The notes beneath the pieces are model-generated. The model ran no database searches. It saw only the letters and a program-made list of their open reading frames with translations, and had not been told where the DNA came from. Of a stretch of 6,901 nt of DNA, positions 1 through 5,461 are shown one piece after another. This stretch comes from JBEKDJ01 sp050014415 (lineage in GTDB: Bacteria; Desulfobacterota; BSN033; UBA1163), in NCBI GenBank assembly GCA_050014415.1, contig JBEKDJ010000263.1, positions 1 through 6,901 on the forward strand, read 5' to 3'. How positions within the stretch are numbered: position 1 is the first letter of the stretch; every line of letters starts with the position of its first letter. The translations under genes were made by a program, and so were the position numbers.

Positions 1-440
1 TTCATCCCTCCCGGCGTCTGGACAGCCACTTCGTCATCCACTTCTTTTCCAAGTAAAGCCTTCCCGAGGGGGGAAGCAATCGAAATCTTGCCCGAAGAGA
101 TATTTGATTCGTCCGGGCCAACAATCTGGTAGGTAACCTTATCTCCGTTATCGAGATTTTCCAAATTAACAATCGAGCCAAAAGCCACCTGGCCGTTGGA
201 AAAGGGAAGTGTATCCATAATCTCTGAATTGGCCAGCTTCTGCTCTGTCTCATAAATTTTCTTTTCAACGAAAGATTGCCGCTCCTTGGCGGCCACATAT
301 TCCGCGTTTTCGCTTAGATCTCCATGGGCACGCGCCTCTTCAATGGCCTTGATCACCTGAGGCCGGACAACCTTCCTCAAATTCACCAATTCCTTGTTAA
401 GTTGATTATATCCCTCACGGGTGATTGGACTACGTGCCAC
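1..440 (-). CDS. greA: Transcription elongation factor GreA (partial, C-terminus off the window)
   Basis: GreA rescues backtracked RNA polymerase: its coiled coil enters the secondary channel and stimulates cleavage of the 3' end of the nascent RNA. Translating from 440 leftwards gives 146 codons with no stop. Residues 1 to about 75 form the N-terminal helical hairpin and contain the family signature GDLSENAEY at 40-48, with the acidic tip residues at D41 and E44, the same numbers as in E. coli GreA. Residues from about 80 onward are the FKBP-like domain, ending in SPLGKALLG (123-131) and TPGGM (142-146). The family is usually about 158 aa, so roughly a dozen residues are missing beyond the edge. 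The start is GTG at 440-438; no ATG fits, the family N-terminus (ARSPIT) follows directly, and an AAGGGAG ribosome-binding site lies just upstream. It has its own strong promoter (463-491). Identification is very secure. Confidence 0.97.
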   Translation of the reverse strand, partial: MARSPITREGYNQLNKELVNLRKVVRPQVIKAIEEARAHGDLSENAEYVAAKERQSFVEKKIYETEQKLANSEIMDTLPFSNGQVAFGSIVNLENLDNGDKVTYQIVGPDESNISSGKISIASPLGKALLGKEVDDEVAVQTPGGM

Positions 441-764
441 GAGGACTCCCTTCCAGGCAAAAAATATAGCTGACAAAGACGAATCTGTCAACTCGTCCTT
501 TGGGATTCCGTGATTCAGATATCAGACTATAGGCATCAGACATGAGACCGAAGATCTACAAGAGTATGGGAATACTGAGAAACCGATAGATATGAAGAAT
601 GATGAGCAGCAATCTATATAGGAAGGTCTAGTACCTGAAGCCTGACCTGCTCGCCGAAGAAGTTCTTGGTAGGCGAGAGTCTAGTGTCTAAAATACAGTG
701 CGGTATTGCACAAAAGGTCGCTCTTTGTTTGGAGTCTTCTATTCGGATATATTCAGGGAGAAGG
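441..764. other. Intergenic spacer between greA and the slp-like gene
   Basis: No open frame here looks like a protein. The left end holds the greA promoter. Two small dyads are visible. CTCGCC (650-655) pairs with GGCGAG (672-677), enclosing AAGAA-G-TTCTT. GTGC (698-701) pairs with GCAC (708-711); on the minus strand the latter is followed by TGTATTTTAG, so it could be a weak terminator 54-67 nt beyond the slp stop, but a 4-bp stem is poor support. The rest has no recognisable content. Confidence 0.5.
463..491 (-). promoter_or_regulatory. Sigma-70-type promoter of greA
   Basis: On the minus strand a perfect -35 TTGACA (491-486) is followed by a 17-bp spacer and a -10 TATATT (468-463). The expected transcription start is near 455-457, giving a leader of about 15 nt that just contains the AAGGGAG ribosome-binding site. 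This is the closest match to housekeeping promoter consensus in the window, and it suggests greA is transcribed independently of slp. Confidence 0.8.
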
Positions 765-1325
765 CTAATGATAATGACGATGGTGATGGAATCCGAAACC
801 CCACCACCCATAAGGATAACCCCACCACAGGGCATCGTACCACCACGGATAGTAGTAGACAGGATATTGACGGTAATAGTATTCCTCCCAAAGGTAGATC
901 TGCTTGCTCAAGAGAAAAGGATATCGGTAATCCATTTCGCCAAGCGGTTTGATCTTCTCTCCAAGAATTTCACCTGCCACGGTGATCTTCCTTCCTCTCC
1001 GGAAGAGGTAAGGGTCTGAGTATTCCTCGGAAAGAATTAAGAACCTCCCCTCTGATACGAGCGTTTCCTTGGGCTCCTCCCTCCATCCCAGGGGCCTTTG
1101 AAAGACTTCAATCTGTGTCGTTCCGTCCTTCTGATTGACTGTCTCGATAATCTCCCCACCCCACACAACCATTTTCCCCTTGTAGGCTTCTGGATTTTGC
1201 CGGACCTGAGCGAGAGTAAGAGAAAAATCTGACTTTGTTCTCAAATCTTTTGAAATGACCTGAACACAGCCAGAAACGAGAAGAACGAGAAGGAAAAGTT
1301 GAAGCCATTGGAATCGATTTTTCAT
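765..1325 (-). CDS. Slp family outer-membrane lipoprotein with aromatic/histidine-rich C-terminal tail
   Basis: 186 aa. Residues 1-19 form a lipoprotein signal peptide: basic MKNR start, hydrophobic core LQLFLLVLLV, then the lipobox LVSG-C with the acylated cysteine at C20. Residue 21 is Val, not Asp, so sorting to the outer membrane is expected. The body follows the Slp pattern: a segment around residues 36-60 (LTLAQVRQNPEAYKGKMVVWGGEI) and a strand pair around 92-122 (GRFLILSE, ITVAGEILGEK). E. coli Slp, a starvation/stationary-phase lipoprotein of unclear biochemical role, has the same architecture and nearly the same length. The C-terminus (149-186) is unusually rich in Tyr, Trp and His and ends HHHRHYH. 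The ATG at 1325 is chosen because AAGGAG sits 7 nt upstream; an earlier ATG (1330-1328) reads only Met-Lys-stop. Family assignment is good; function in this organism is unknown. Confidence 0.85.
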   Translation of the reverse strand: MKNRFQWLQLFLLVLLVSGCVQVISKDLRTKSDFSLTLAQVRQNPEAYKGKMVVWGGEIIETVNQKDGTTQIEVFQRPLGWREEPKETLVSEGRFLILSEEYSDPYLFRRGRKITVAGEILGEKIKPLGEMDYRYPFLLSKQIYLWEEYYYRQYPVYYYPWWYDALWWGYPYGWWGFGFHHHRHYH

Positions 1326-1483
1326 TTCATTTCTCCTTTCTTAATTCTGAAGTATTTAGACGTGAGATTCAACGAAATATTCATCTTGAGTTCTTCCATC
1401 TTTTAAAATGGATTCGTGGGGAAAGATAAGGATAGGGATAGTTGGAAGATATGAATTCTTTTCATTGGAGGAAGAGAAATAAA

Positions 1484-1508
1484 AAGGGCCCGTTCAAAAC
1501 GGGCCCTT
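1484..1508 (-). terminator. Rho-independent terminator of the carboxyltransferase gene
   Basis: An 11-bp perfect inverted repeat, AAGGGCCCGTT (1484-1494) and AACGGGCCCTT (1498-1508), encloses a 3-nt loop. On the minus strand the GC-rich stem is followed by TTTTTATTTCTCTT, the expected U-tract. It begins 26 nt after the stop of the gene ending at 1535. The plus-strand side has only TTAT, so it should work mainly on minus-strand transcripts, separating this gene from slp downstream. Confidence 0.9.
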
Positions 1509-1534
1509 ATCTCATCTTTGAAGTCTGAGACACA

Positions 1535-3094
1535 CTATAAATTGATGTTCGAGTACTTCTTCCAAGGCCTGGCTACCTGCTTGTTTTGCAAGAGCTCCAG
1601 GGCATGACAGACGTACTTCCTCGTGTCACGAGGCATGATGACATCGTCCGTGTAACCACGTTCTGCAGGCTGATAGGGATGCTCGTACTTGGTCCGATAT
1701 TCCTGGATCAACGTCTTGGCCGTCTCCTTGGGCGTGGATGAAGACTTGATCTCCTTTGCAAATATGATGCTCGCCGCTGTCTCAGCACCCACGATGTTCA
1801 CCTTCGCCGTCGGCCAGGAGAAAACAAGGTCGGCTCCAATGCTCTTATCGAGCATGGCGTAGTGAGCCCCTGCATAAGACTTTCCAATGATGACGGAGAT
1901 GAGAGGAACGGTAGCCTCAGCCCATGCGAAGAGGGTCTTTGCCCCGTGGCGCAAGATTCCCTTCCACTCGTGAGGAGATCCGATCCAGAAGGCAGGACAG
2001 TCAACAAAGGTCACAAGGGGAATATTGAAAAGGTCACAGAATCGGACAAACCTCGCCAGTTTATCCGCAGCGTCGCAGTCCAGTCCTCCCATCAGGACTT
2101 TGGGCTGATTCGCTACGATCCCAGTCACCATGCCGTTGAACCGCGCAAAGCCAACAATGAGATTGCGGGCGAAATACTTATGGATTTCAAAGAAACTGCC
2201 CTTATCTACGACCCTGTCGATGAGAGGATACATGTCATAAGGTTTCCGAAGTTCTGGATCTGGTAGGAACTCATCGAGCTCGGGGATCACTCTATTCGGG
2301 TCATCCCCAGTTTCAATTCTCGGTGGTTTCTCTCTGTTGTTGGCAGGGAGGTACGATAGAAGCTTCTTGGCGAGCTGTATGCATTCTTTGTCGTCTTCAC
2401 CGACGACATGAGTACCGCCTGACTTCATTGCATGGGCCTCCCAGCCTGCCAGTTTCTCAAGGGTAATGTTCTCACCAGTCTGAGTCTTGACAAACGCAGG
2501 TCCTGCGATCCCCAAGAAACCAGTCGTCTTACTCTGGATGAGGAAATCGTTCATGATGGGATGATAGGCTTGCCCTCCTAGGCATGGACCTAACAGCAAG
2601 GCGATCTGAGGGACAATACCAGAAGCGAGGATCTGGGCACGAAAGGTCCACCCATAGGACTCCAAGGTATCCATTCCCTCCTGCAGACGTGCACCTCCTG
2701 AATCGTTAATCCCCACAAAGGGCCACCCCTTCTCCTTAGCGAAATCGAGTGCCCATACGAACTTCTTCCCGTGATACTCGCCAAAGGAACCCGCCATGGA
2801 CGTAAAGTCTTCAGAAGCGATGACGGCATGTCTGCCGTTGATCTTCCCATATCCAGTGACGACACCCTCGGCAGGTATGAGTTTACCAGCCATGCCAAAT
2901 TCAGTTTGCCTATGTGTGACGAATGTACCGGTTTCAACAAAGGTCCCAGGATCAAGAAGCATGTCGATTCTCTCTCTCGCATCTGTCTGTCCTTTTTCAC
3001 GACGTTTTGCGAGTTCTTTCTCGCCTCCCATTGCCAATACCGCTTTCCGGCGCTTCATATAGTCATCATATATAGCGTCAAATCTTCCTATCAC
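1535..3094 (-). CDS. Biotin-dependent acyl-CoA carboxyltransferase subunit (PccB/MmdA/AccD5-like; substrate unassigned)
   Basis: 519 aa, typical for the beta subunit of propionyl-CoA, methylcrotonyl-CoA or related carboxylases and for the alpha subunit of the Na+-pumping decarboxylases. These enzymes move CO2 between carboxybiotin and the acyl-CoA. Two crotonase-like halves are present. The N half has RERIDMLLDPGTF (40-52), the oxyanion-hole motif DSGGARLQEG (131-140) and GPCLGGQAYHP (169-179). The C half has GGLDCDAADK (336-345), FVDCPAF (363-369), GILRHGAKTLFAWAEATVP (379-397) and FSWPTAK (425-431). Where PccB proteins read GGAYDVM, this one reads AGAHYAM (408-414), placing Tyr412 at the position of the substrate-determining Asp; methylcrotonyl-CoA carboxylases also carry Tyr there. 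The start is GTG at 3094 with AAAGGAGG only 3 nt upstream, a tight spacing. No biotin carboxylase, biotin carrier or membrane decarboxylase subunit is adjacent, so substrate and direction cannot be fixed from this window. Confidence 0.9.
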   Translation of the reverse strand: MIGRFDAIYDDYMKRRKAVLAMGGEKELAKRREKGQTDARERIDMLLDPGTFVETGTFVTHRQTEFGMAGKLIPAEGVVTGYGKINGRHAVIASEDFTSMAGSFGEYHGKKFVWALDFAKEKGWPFVGINDSGGARLQEGMDTLESYGWTFRAQILASGIVPQIALLLGPCLGGQAYHPIMNDFLIQSKTTGFLGIAGPAFVKTQTGENITLEKLAGWEAHAMKSGGTHVVGEDDKECIQLAKKLLSYLPANNREKPPRIETGDDPNRVIPELDEFLPDPELRKPYDMYPLIDRVVDKGSFFEIHKYFARNLIVGFARFNGMVTGIVANQPKVLMGGLDCDAADKLARFVRFCDLFNIPLVTFVDCPAFWIGSPHEWKGILRHGAKTLFAWAEATVPLISVIIGKSYAGAHYAMLDKSIGADLVFSWPTAKVNIVGAETAASIIFAKEIKSSSTPKETAKTLIQEYRTKYEHPYQPAERGYTDDVIMPRDTRKYVCHALELLQNKQVARPWKKYSNINL

Positions 3095-3164
3095 GAGCCT
3101 CCTTTCTTTTATTTCCCCAAACGGACCATATTCAAAATTATCCTACACTTATTTCCTCTCTTCG

Positions 3165-3198
3165 TTAACCTGTTGCTCAGGTGCAACCTCGCGGTTAA
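3165..3198. repeat. Nested inverted repeat in the divergent spacer
   Basis: TTAACC (3165-3170) pairs with GGTTAA (3193-3198) and, inside it, GTTGC (3172-3176) pairs with GCAAC (3183-3187). It lies between the divergent carboxyltransferase and Cache genes, where an operator or leader structure would be plausible. A run of seven C residues (3219-3225) lies nearby. No specific regulator can be named from this. Confidence 0.35.
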
Positions 3199-3311
3199 AC
3201 CTGTGGCTTTCTCATCTGCCCCCCCTCCCGTCTTTAAACTAATGAATTTTTTCACAACATATTTAGCAGATAAATCTCTTTAGTGCAAGGATTTTTTTGT
3301 TTACATTTTCC

Positions 3312-3317
3312 TATAAT
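3312..3317 (+). promoter_or_regulatory. Candidate -10 element of the Cache sensor gene
   Basis: A perfect TATAAT lies 18 nt before the ATG at 3336. No good -35 hexamer is visible at the usual 16-18 bp distance (TTTACA at 3300-3305 is far too close). If used, transcription would start near 3324, giving a leader of only about a dozen bases, consistent with the absence of a Shine-Dalgarno sequence. Confidence 0.4.
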
Positions 3318-3335
3318 TTCGATATCCTATAACTA

Positions 3336-4397
3336 ATGAGAATCTCTACAAAAACCAAATTGGCGCTTGTTTTTTTGGCGATGGCCTGTTTCATCGGTGT
3401 TGTCACAAGCCTCATTGTCAATTCCATCATAACAAACCAGATCATTTATGAAGCGCAGGAGAGGGTGAAGGAAGACCTCAATACAGCGAGATGGGTCTAC
3501 ACTTCTAAAATCAAGGATATTGACCGGACAATCCGATGGACCTCTATCAGACATGTGTTGAAAAATGGATTAAAAGAAAAAAATATCTCACCCATCCAGG
3601 ATGAACTGACTAACTTGATGGCTGAAGAAGGTCTCGATTTTCTGACATTGGTAGATCGGAGAGGGATTGTTGTGTTTAGGTTCAATAATCCTCCGGTATC
3701 AGGAGACAGTATGATCCAGGACCCGTTTATCAGAAGAGCTCTTGAGAAGAAGGGAAATTCAGGGACTCAGATCCTTGCGAGAGCTGAATTGCTAAAGGAA
3801 GGCGAGACCTTGGCGCAGAAGGCTGTCTTTCGATTGATCCCAACTCCAAAGGCAAGACCAACTGAAAAAGTGGAGGAGACCTCTGGAATGGTATTGAAGT
3901 CAGCCCACCCGATTATTGATTTCAATGGTGAGATCTTGGGGGTTTTGACAGGAGGTGTCCTCCTGAATCGGAATTATGAGATTGTCGATCGGATTAAGAA
4001 CATCGTTTTCAAAGATGCCAAGTATAAGGGGAAAGAAATTGGAACCGCTACCATCTTTTTGGGTGACTCAAGGATATCGACCAATGTGATGGATAAAGAA
4101 GGGAATAGGGCGACTGGAACTCGGGTAAGTGCCGCAGTTCATGAGCAAGTTCTCGAAAGAGGTTTGCCCTGGATACAGAGGGCCTTTGTGGTGGATGATT
4201 GGTATATCACTGCCTATGAACCCATAAGGGACATAGAGCATAGAATTGTTGGGATGCTCTATGTCGGAATGTTGGAAAGTAAATACGCGCTGATGAAAGA
4301 AAGAATCATCCTCCTGTTCTTTCTCTTCTCTTTGTCGGGAATGTTGATCGCCTTGATGCTCTCCTTTCTCCTTTCCTGGAAGATTCTTAAGAGATAA
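3336..4397 (+). CDS. Cache-domain membrane sensor protein lacking HAMP and output domains
   Basis: 353 aa. A short basic N-terminus is followed by a membrane helix at about residues 9-32, a large periplasmic region (about 33-322) and a second helix at about 323-349; the protein ends WKILKR. The periplasmic part reads like the double-Cache sensors of histidine kinases and chemoreceptors: LTLVDRRGIVVFRFNNP (103-119), GEILGVLTGGVLLNRNYEIVD (198-218), ATIFLGDSRISTNV (238-251), then WYITAYEPIRD (289-299) and IVGMLYVGM (304-312). Such domains bind small ligands, often organic acids or amino acids. In typical relatives a HAMP domain begins right after the second helix and leads to a kinase, cyclase or methyl-accepting domain; here TAA follows Arg353 and the next bases encode no HAMP in any frame I read. 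It may be a truncated sensor or a stand-alone ligand-binding membrane protein. There is no Shine-Dalgarno upstream, but the MRISTKTKL start is typical for the family. Confidence 0.8.
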   Translation: MRISTKTKLALVFLAMACFIGVVTSLIVNSIITNQIIYEAQERVKEDLNTARWVYTSKIKDIDRTIRWTSIRHVLKNGLKEKNISPIQDELTNLMAEEGLDFLTLVDRRGIVVFRFNNPPVSGDSMIQDPFIRRALEKKGNSGTQILARAELLKEGETLAQKAVFRLIPTPKARPTEKVEETSGMVLKSAHPIIDFNGEILGVLTGGVLLNRNYEIVDRIKNIVFKDAKYKGKEIGTATIFLGDSRISTNVMDKEGNRATGTRVSAAVHEQVLERGLPWIQRAFVVDDWYITAYEPIRDIEHRIVGMLYVGMLESKYALMKERIILLFFLFSLSGMLIALMLSFLLSWKILKR

Positions 4398-4401
4398 TTC
4401 A

Positions 4402-4467
4402 ATGCCAAATGTCAAAGCTCAAATGTCAGAAATCCTTGCATTTGATCATTGGTCATTCATTTGGCAT
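4402..4467. repeat. 66-bp hairpin repeat built from CAAATG-type words
   Basis: The outer arms ATGCCAAATG (4402-4411) and CATTTGGCAT (4458-4467) are a perfect 10-bp inverted repeat. Inner arms TCAAATG (4419-4425) and CATTTGA (4439-4445) pair again around a 13-nt loop. The left half also has a 9-bp direct repeat, CAAATGTCA, at 4406-4414 and 4420-4428. It begins 4 nt after the Cache gene stop and lies between two convergent genes, the usual place for REP-like or small MITE-like palindromes. No T-tract follows on either side, so it is not a typical rho-independent terminator. Whether it is dispersed in the genome cannot be seen here. Confidence 0.65.
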
Positions 4468-4503
4468 CTGACCCCACCTTGGCAGAATCGAGATTAATGT
4501 TTG

Positions 4504-4674
4504 TTAACCCCCATTGTTGTTTTCTTTACGTTCTTCATTCTGGCTTCTTTTTCTCAAGCCTTTTCTCAAACCTGAGATGAGAAGCCAGAGGGCAATGATC
4601 ACGATGCCGATCGTAAAGAAATTCGGTGTCCCTATCCTTCTAAGATAATCTGAGAAATGCTCAATCGTGTCCAT
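4504..4674 (-). CDS. Small single-pass membrane protein, 56 aa, unknown function
   Basis: A short minus-strand frame from ATG at 4674 to TAA at 4506-4504. Residues 1-17 are polar (MDTIEHFSDYLRRIGTP). Residues 19-36 form one hydrophobic helix (FFTIGIVIIALWLLISGL). Residues 37-56 are strongly basic and then polar, ending in three Asn and two Gly (RKGLRKRSQNEER and beyond). The positive cluster after the helix predicts the C-terminus in the cytoplasm. An AGGAAGAGGAA purine stretch lies about 12 nt upstream of the ATG (rather long spacing), and a perfect extended -10 promoter lies at 4727-4735. The gene is convergent with the Cache gene and divergent from the PEBP gene. I do not recognise the family. 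The coherent topology plus the promoter make it more likely real than chance. Confidence 0.6.
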   Translation of the reverse strand: MDTIEHFSDYLRRIGTPNFFTIGIVIIALWLLISGLRKGLRKRSQNEERKENNNGG

Positions 4675-4726
4675 CGTTCTTGATTTCCTCTTCCTTGAAA
4701 AAGCCTAACGGCTACCTTTTCTACGA

Positions 4727-4735
4727 ATTATATCA
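4727..4735 (-). promoter_or_regulatory. Extended -10 promoter of the 56-aa protein gene
   Basis: The minus strand reads TGATATAAT, a perfect TGn-TATAAT extended -10. There is no clear -35 hexamer, which extended -10 promoters can dispense with. The start would fall near 4720, giving a leader of about 46 nt that includes the ribosome-binding stretch and a small AGCC-GTTA-GGCT hairpin followed by TTTTTC (4713-4697). Confidence 0.55.
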
Positions 4736-4779
4736 GAAAACTTCGGATGGGAAAAGACAGACAAACCGCAAGAATATCA

Positions 4780-4809
4780 TTGACCGATCAAACAATTCGC
4801 ATGTAAAAT
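4780..4809 (+). promoter_or_regulatory. Sigma-70-type promoter of the PEBP gene
   Basis: TTGACC (4780-4785) and TAAAAT (4804-4809) are separated by 18 bp, each one mismatch from consensus. Transcription would start near 4816, about 26 nt before the ATG, with AAGGAG in the leader. It faces away from the small-gene promoter, about 45 bp to its left. Confidence 0.6.
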
Positions 4810-4841
4810 AGAGATAAGTCCGAAATAAGTCGAAGGAGAGA

Positions 4842-5411
4842 ATGGATATGGTGGAACGAAGGACCTTTGGAAAATGCTTCCTGTTGATGGTCATTATTCT
4901 GTGTCTATCGGTCGTCCAAAACGATGCTTCGGGAGGTGGTACTATGGAGATTTCATCAACTGCTTTCAAAGATGGAGGAAAGATTCCAGTTTCCTATGTC
5001 ATGCCAGGAGCAGGGGGGAAAAACCTCTCCATACCATTGTCATGGAGGAACGTCCCACCCGGAACCAAATCCTTTGCCCTTTCAATTGTTGACTTACACC
5101 CGGTTGCTCAGAGCTGGGTTCACTGGCTGGTCATCAATATCCCGCCCGAGCTGACCTCTCTTGAAGAAGGGGCGTCGAGGAAGAAAATACCCCTGGACTC
5201 CGTTGAGCTCAAGAATTCCTTTGGGGATATCGGATATGGCGGTCCCCAACCACCGAAGGGAACAGGTGATCATCCTTATATCATTACCCTCTATGCGCTC
5301 AATGTGGAGAAGCTCAGTCTTGCGACAAATACGTCTCTTTCAGCCTTTAAGAAAGCGATAGAAGGAAAGGTGATCGGGTCAGGATCCATTACCGGTGTGT
5401 TTGGCCGTTGA
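4842..5411 (+). CDS. Secreted YbhB/YbcL family (PEBP, Raf-kinase-inhibitor-like) protein
   Basis: 189 aa. Residues about 10-25 form a hydrophobic signal-peptide core (GKCFLLMVIILCLSVV), with plausible signal peptidase I cleavage near ASG (29-31); the cysteine context does not fit a lipobox. The mature part is a single PEBP domain: SSTAFKDGGKIPVSY (38-52), LSWRNVPPGTKSFALSIVD (66-84), WVHWLVINIP (92-101), GYGGPQPPKG (131-140) and HPYIITLYAL (144-153). PEBP proteins share a small anion-binding pocket; D84, H94 and H144 sit at the expected pocket positions, but the usual DPDAP reads DLHPV (84-88). Bacterial members have no settled biochemical role. AAGGAG is 3 nt before the first ATG and 9 nt before the in-frame ATG at codon 3 (4848), so the true start could be either. 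It has its own promoter and converges on the DUF2284 gene with a 50-bp gap. Confidence 0.9.
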   Translation: MDMVERRTFGKCFLLMVIILCLSVVQNDASGGGTMEISSTAFKDGGKIPVSYVMPGAGGKNLSIPLSWRNVPPGTKSFALSIVDLHPVAQSWVHWLVINIPPELTSLEEGASRKKIPLDSVELKNSFGDIGYGGPQPPKGTGDHPYIITLYALNVEKLSLATNTSLSAFKKAIEGKVIGSGSITGVFGR

Positions 5412-5425
5412 CTCCGATTCATGCA

Positions 5426-5461
5426 AGAAACCGGTTATCTCCGATAGGGTAAAGGGTTTCT
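5426..5461. terminator. Possible bidirectional terminator between convergent genes
   Basis: AGAAACC (5426-5432) and GGTTTCT (5455-5461) are perfect inverted arms, with an inner TATC/GATA pair (5436-5439 and 5443-5446). The position between two convergent stops suits a shared terminator, but there is no T-tract on either side and the loop region is long, so this is weak. Confidence 0.3.

Noticed and set aside
2..298. 98-codon minus-strand frame at the left edge
   Set aside because: It is an out-of-frame shadow of greA: Arg/Leu/Trp-rich with no motif, whereas the greA frame shows the full family signature.
666..1019. 117-codon plus-strand frame
   Set aside because: It lies antisense to the slp-like gene, has no ribosome-binding site and no recognisable motif.
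1344..1372. TTGAAT-17-CAGAAT as a promoter for the slp-like gene (minus strand)
   Set aside because: The predicted transcription start would fall inside the ribosome-binding site, and the -10 is poor.
1862..2266. 134-codon plus-strand frame antisense to the carboxyltransferase
   Set aside because: The opposite strand encodes highly conserved carboxyltransferase motifs; this frame is a by-product.
2771..3283. 170-codon plus-strand frame spanning the carboxyltransferase start and the divergent spacer
   Set aside because: Over half is antisense to a secure gene and the rest is Phe/Pro/Ser-rich translation of AT-rich spacer; no ribosome-binding site.
4068..4415. 115-codon minus-strand frame antisense to the Cache gene C-terminal half
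   Set aside because: The low-complexity Glu/Gln/His content mirrors the hydrophobic helix codons on the other strand; the plus-strand frame is clearly the gene.
4702..4713. AGCC-TAAC-GGCT hairpin as a stand-alone terminator
   Set aside because: The stem is only 4 bp; it lies in the leader of the 56-aa gene, so it is mentioned there only as a weak attenuator possibility.
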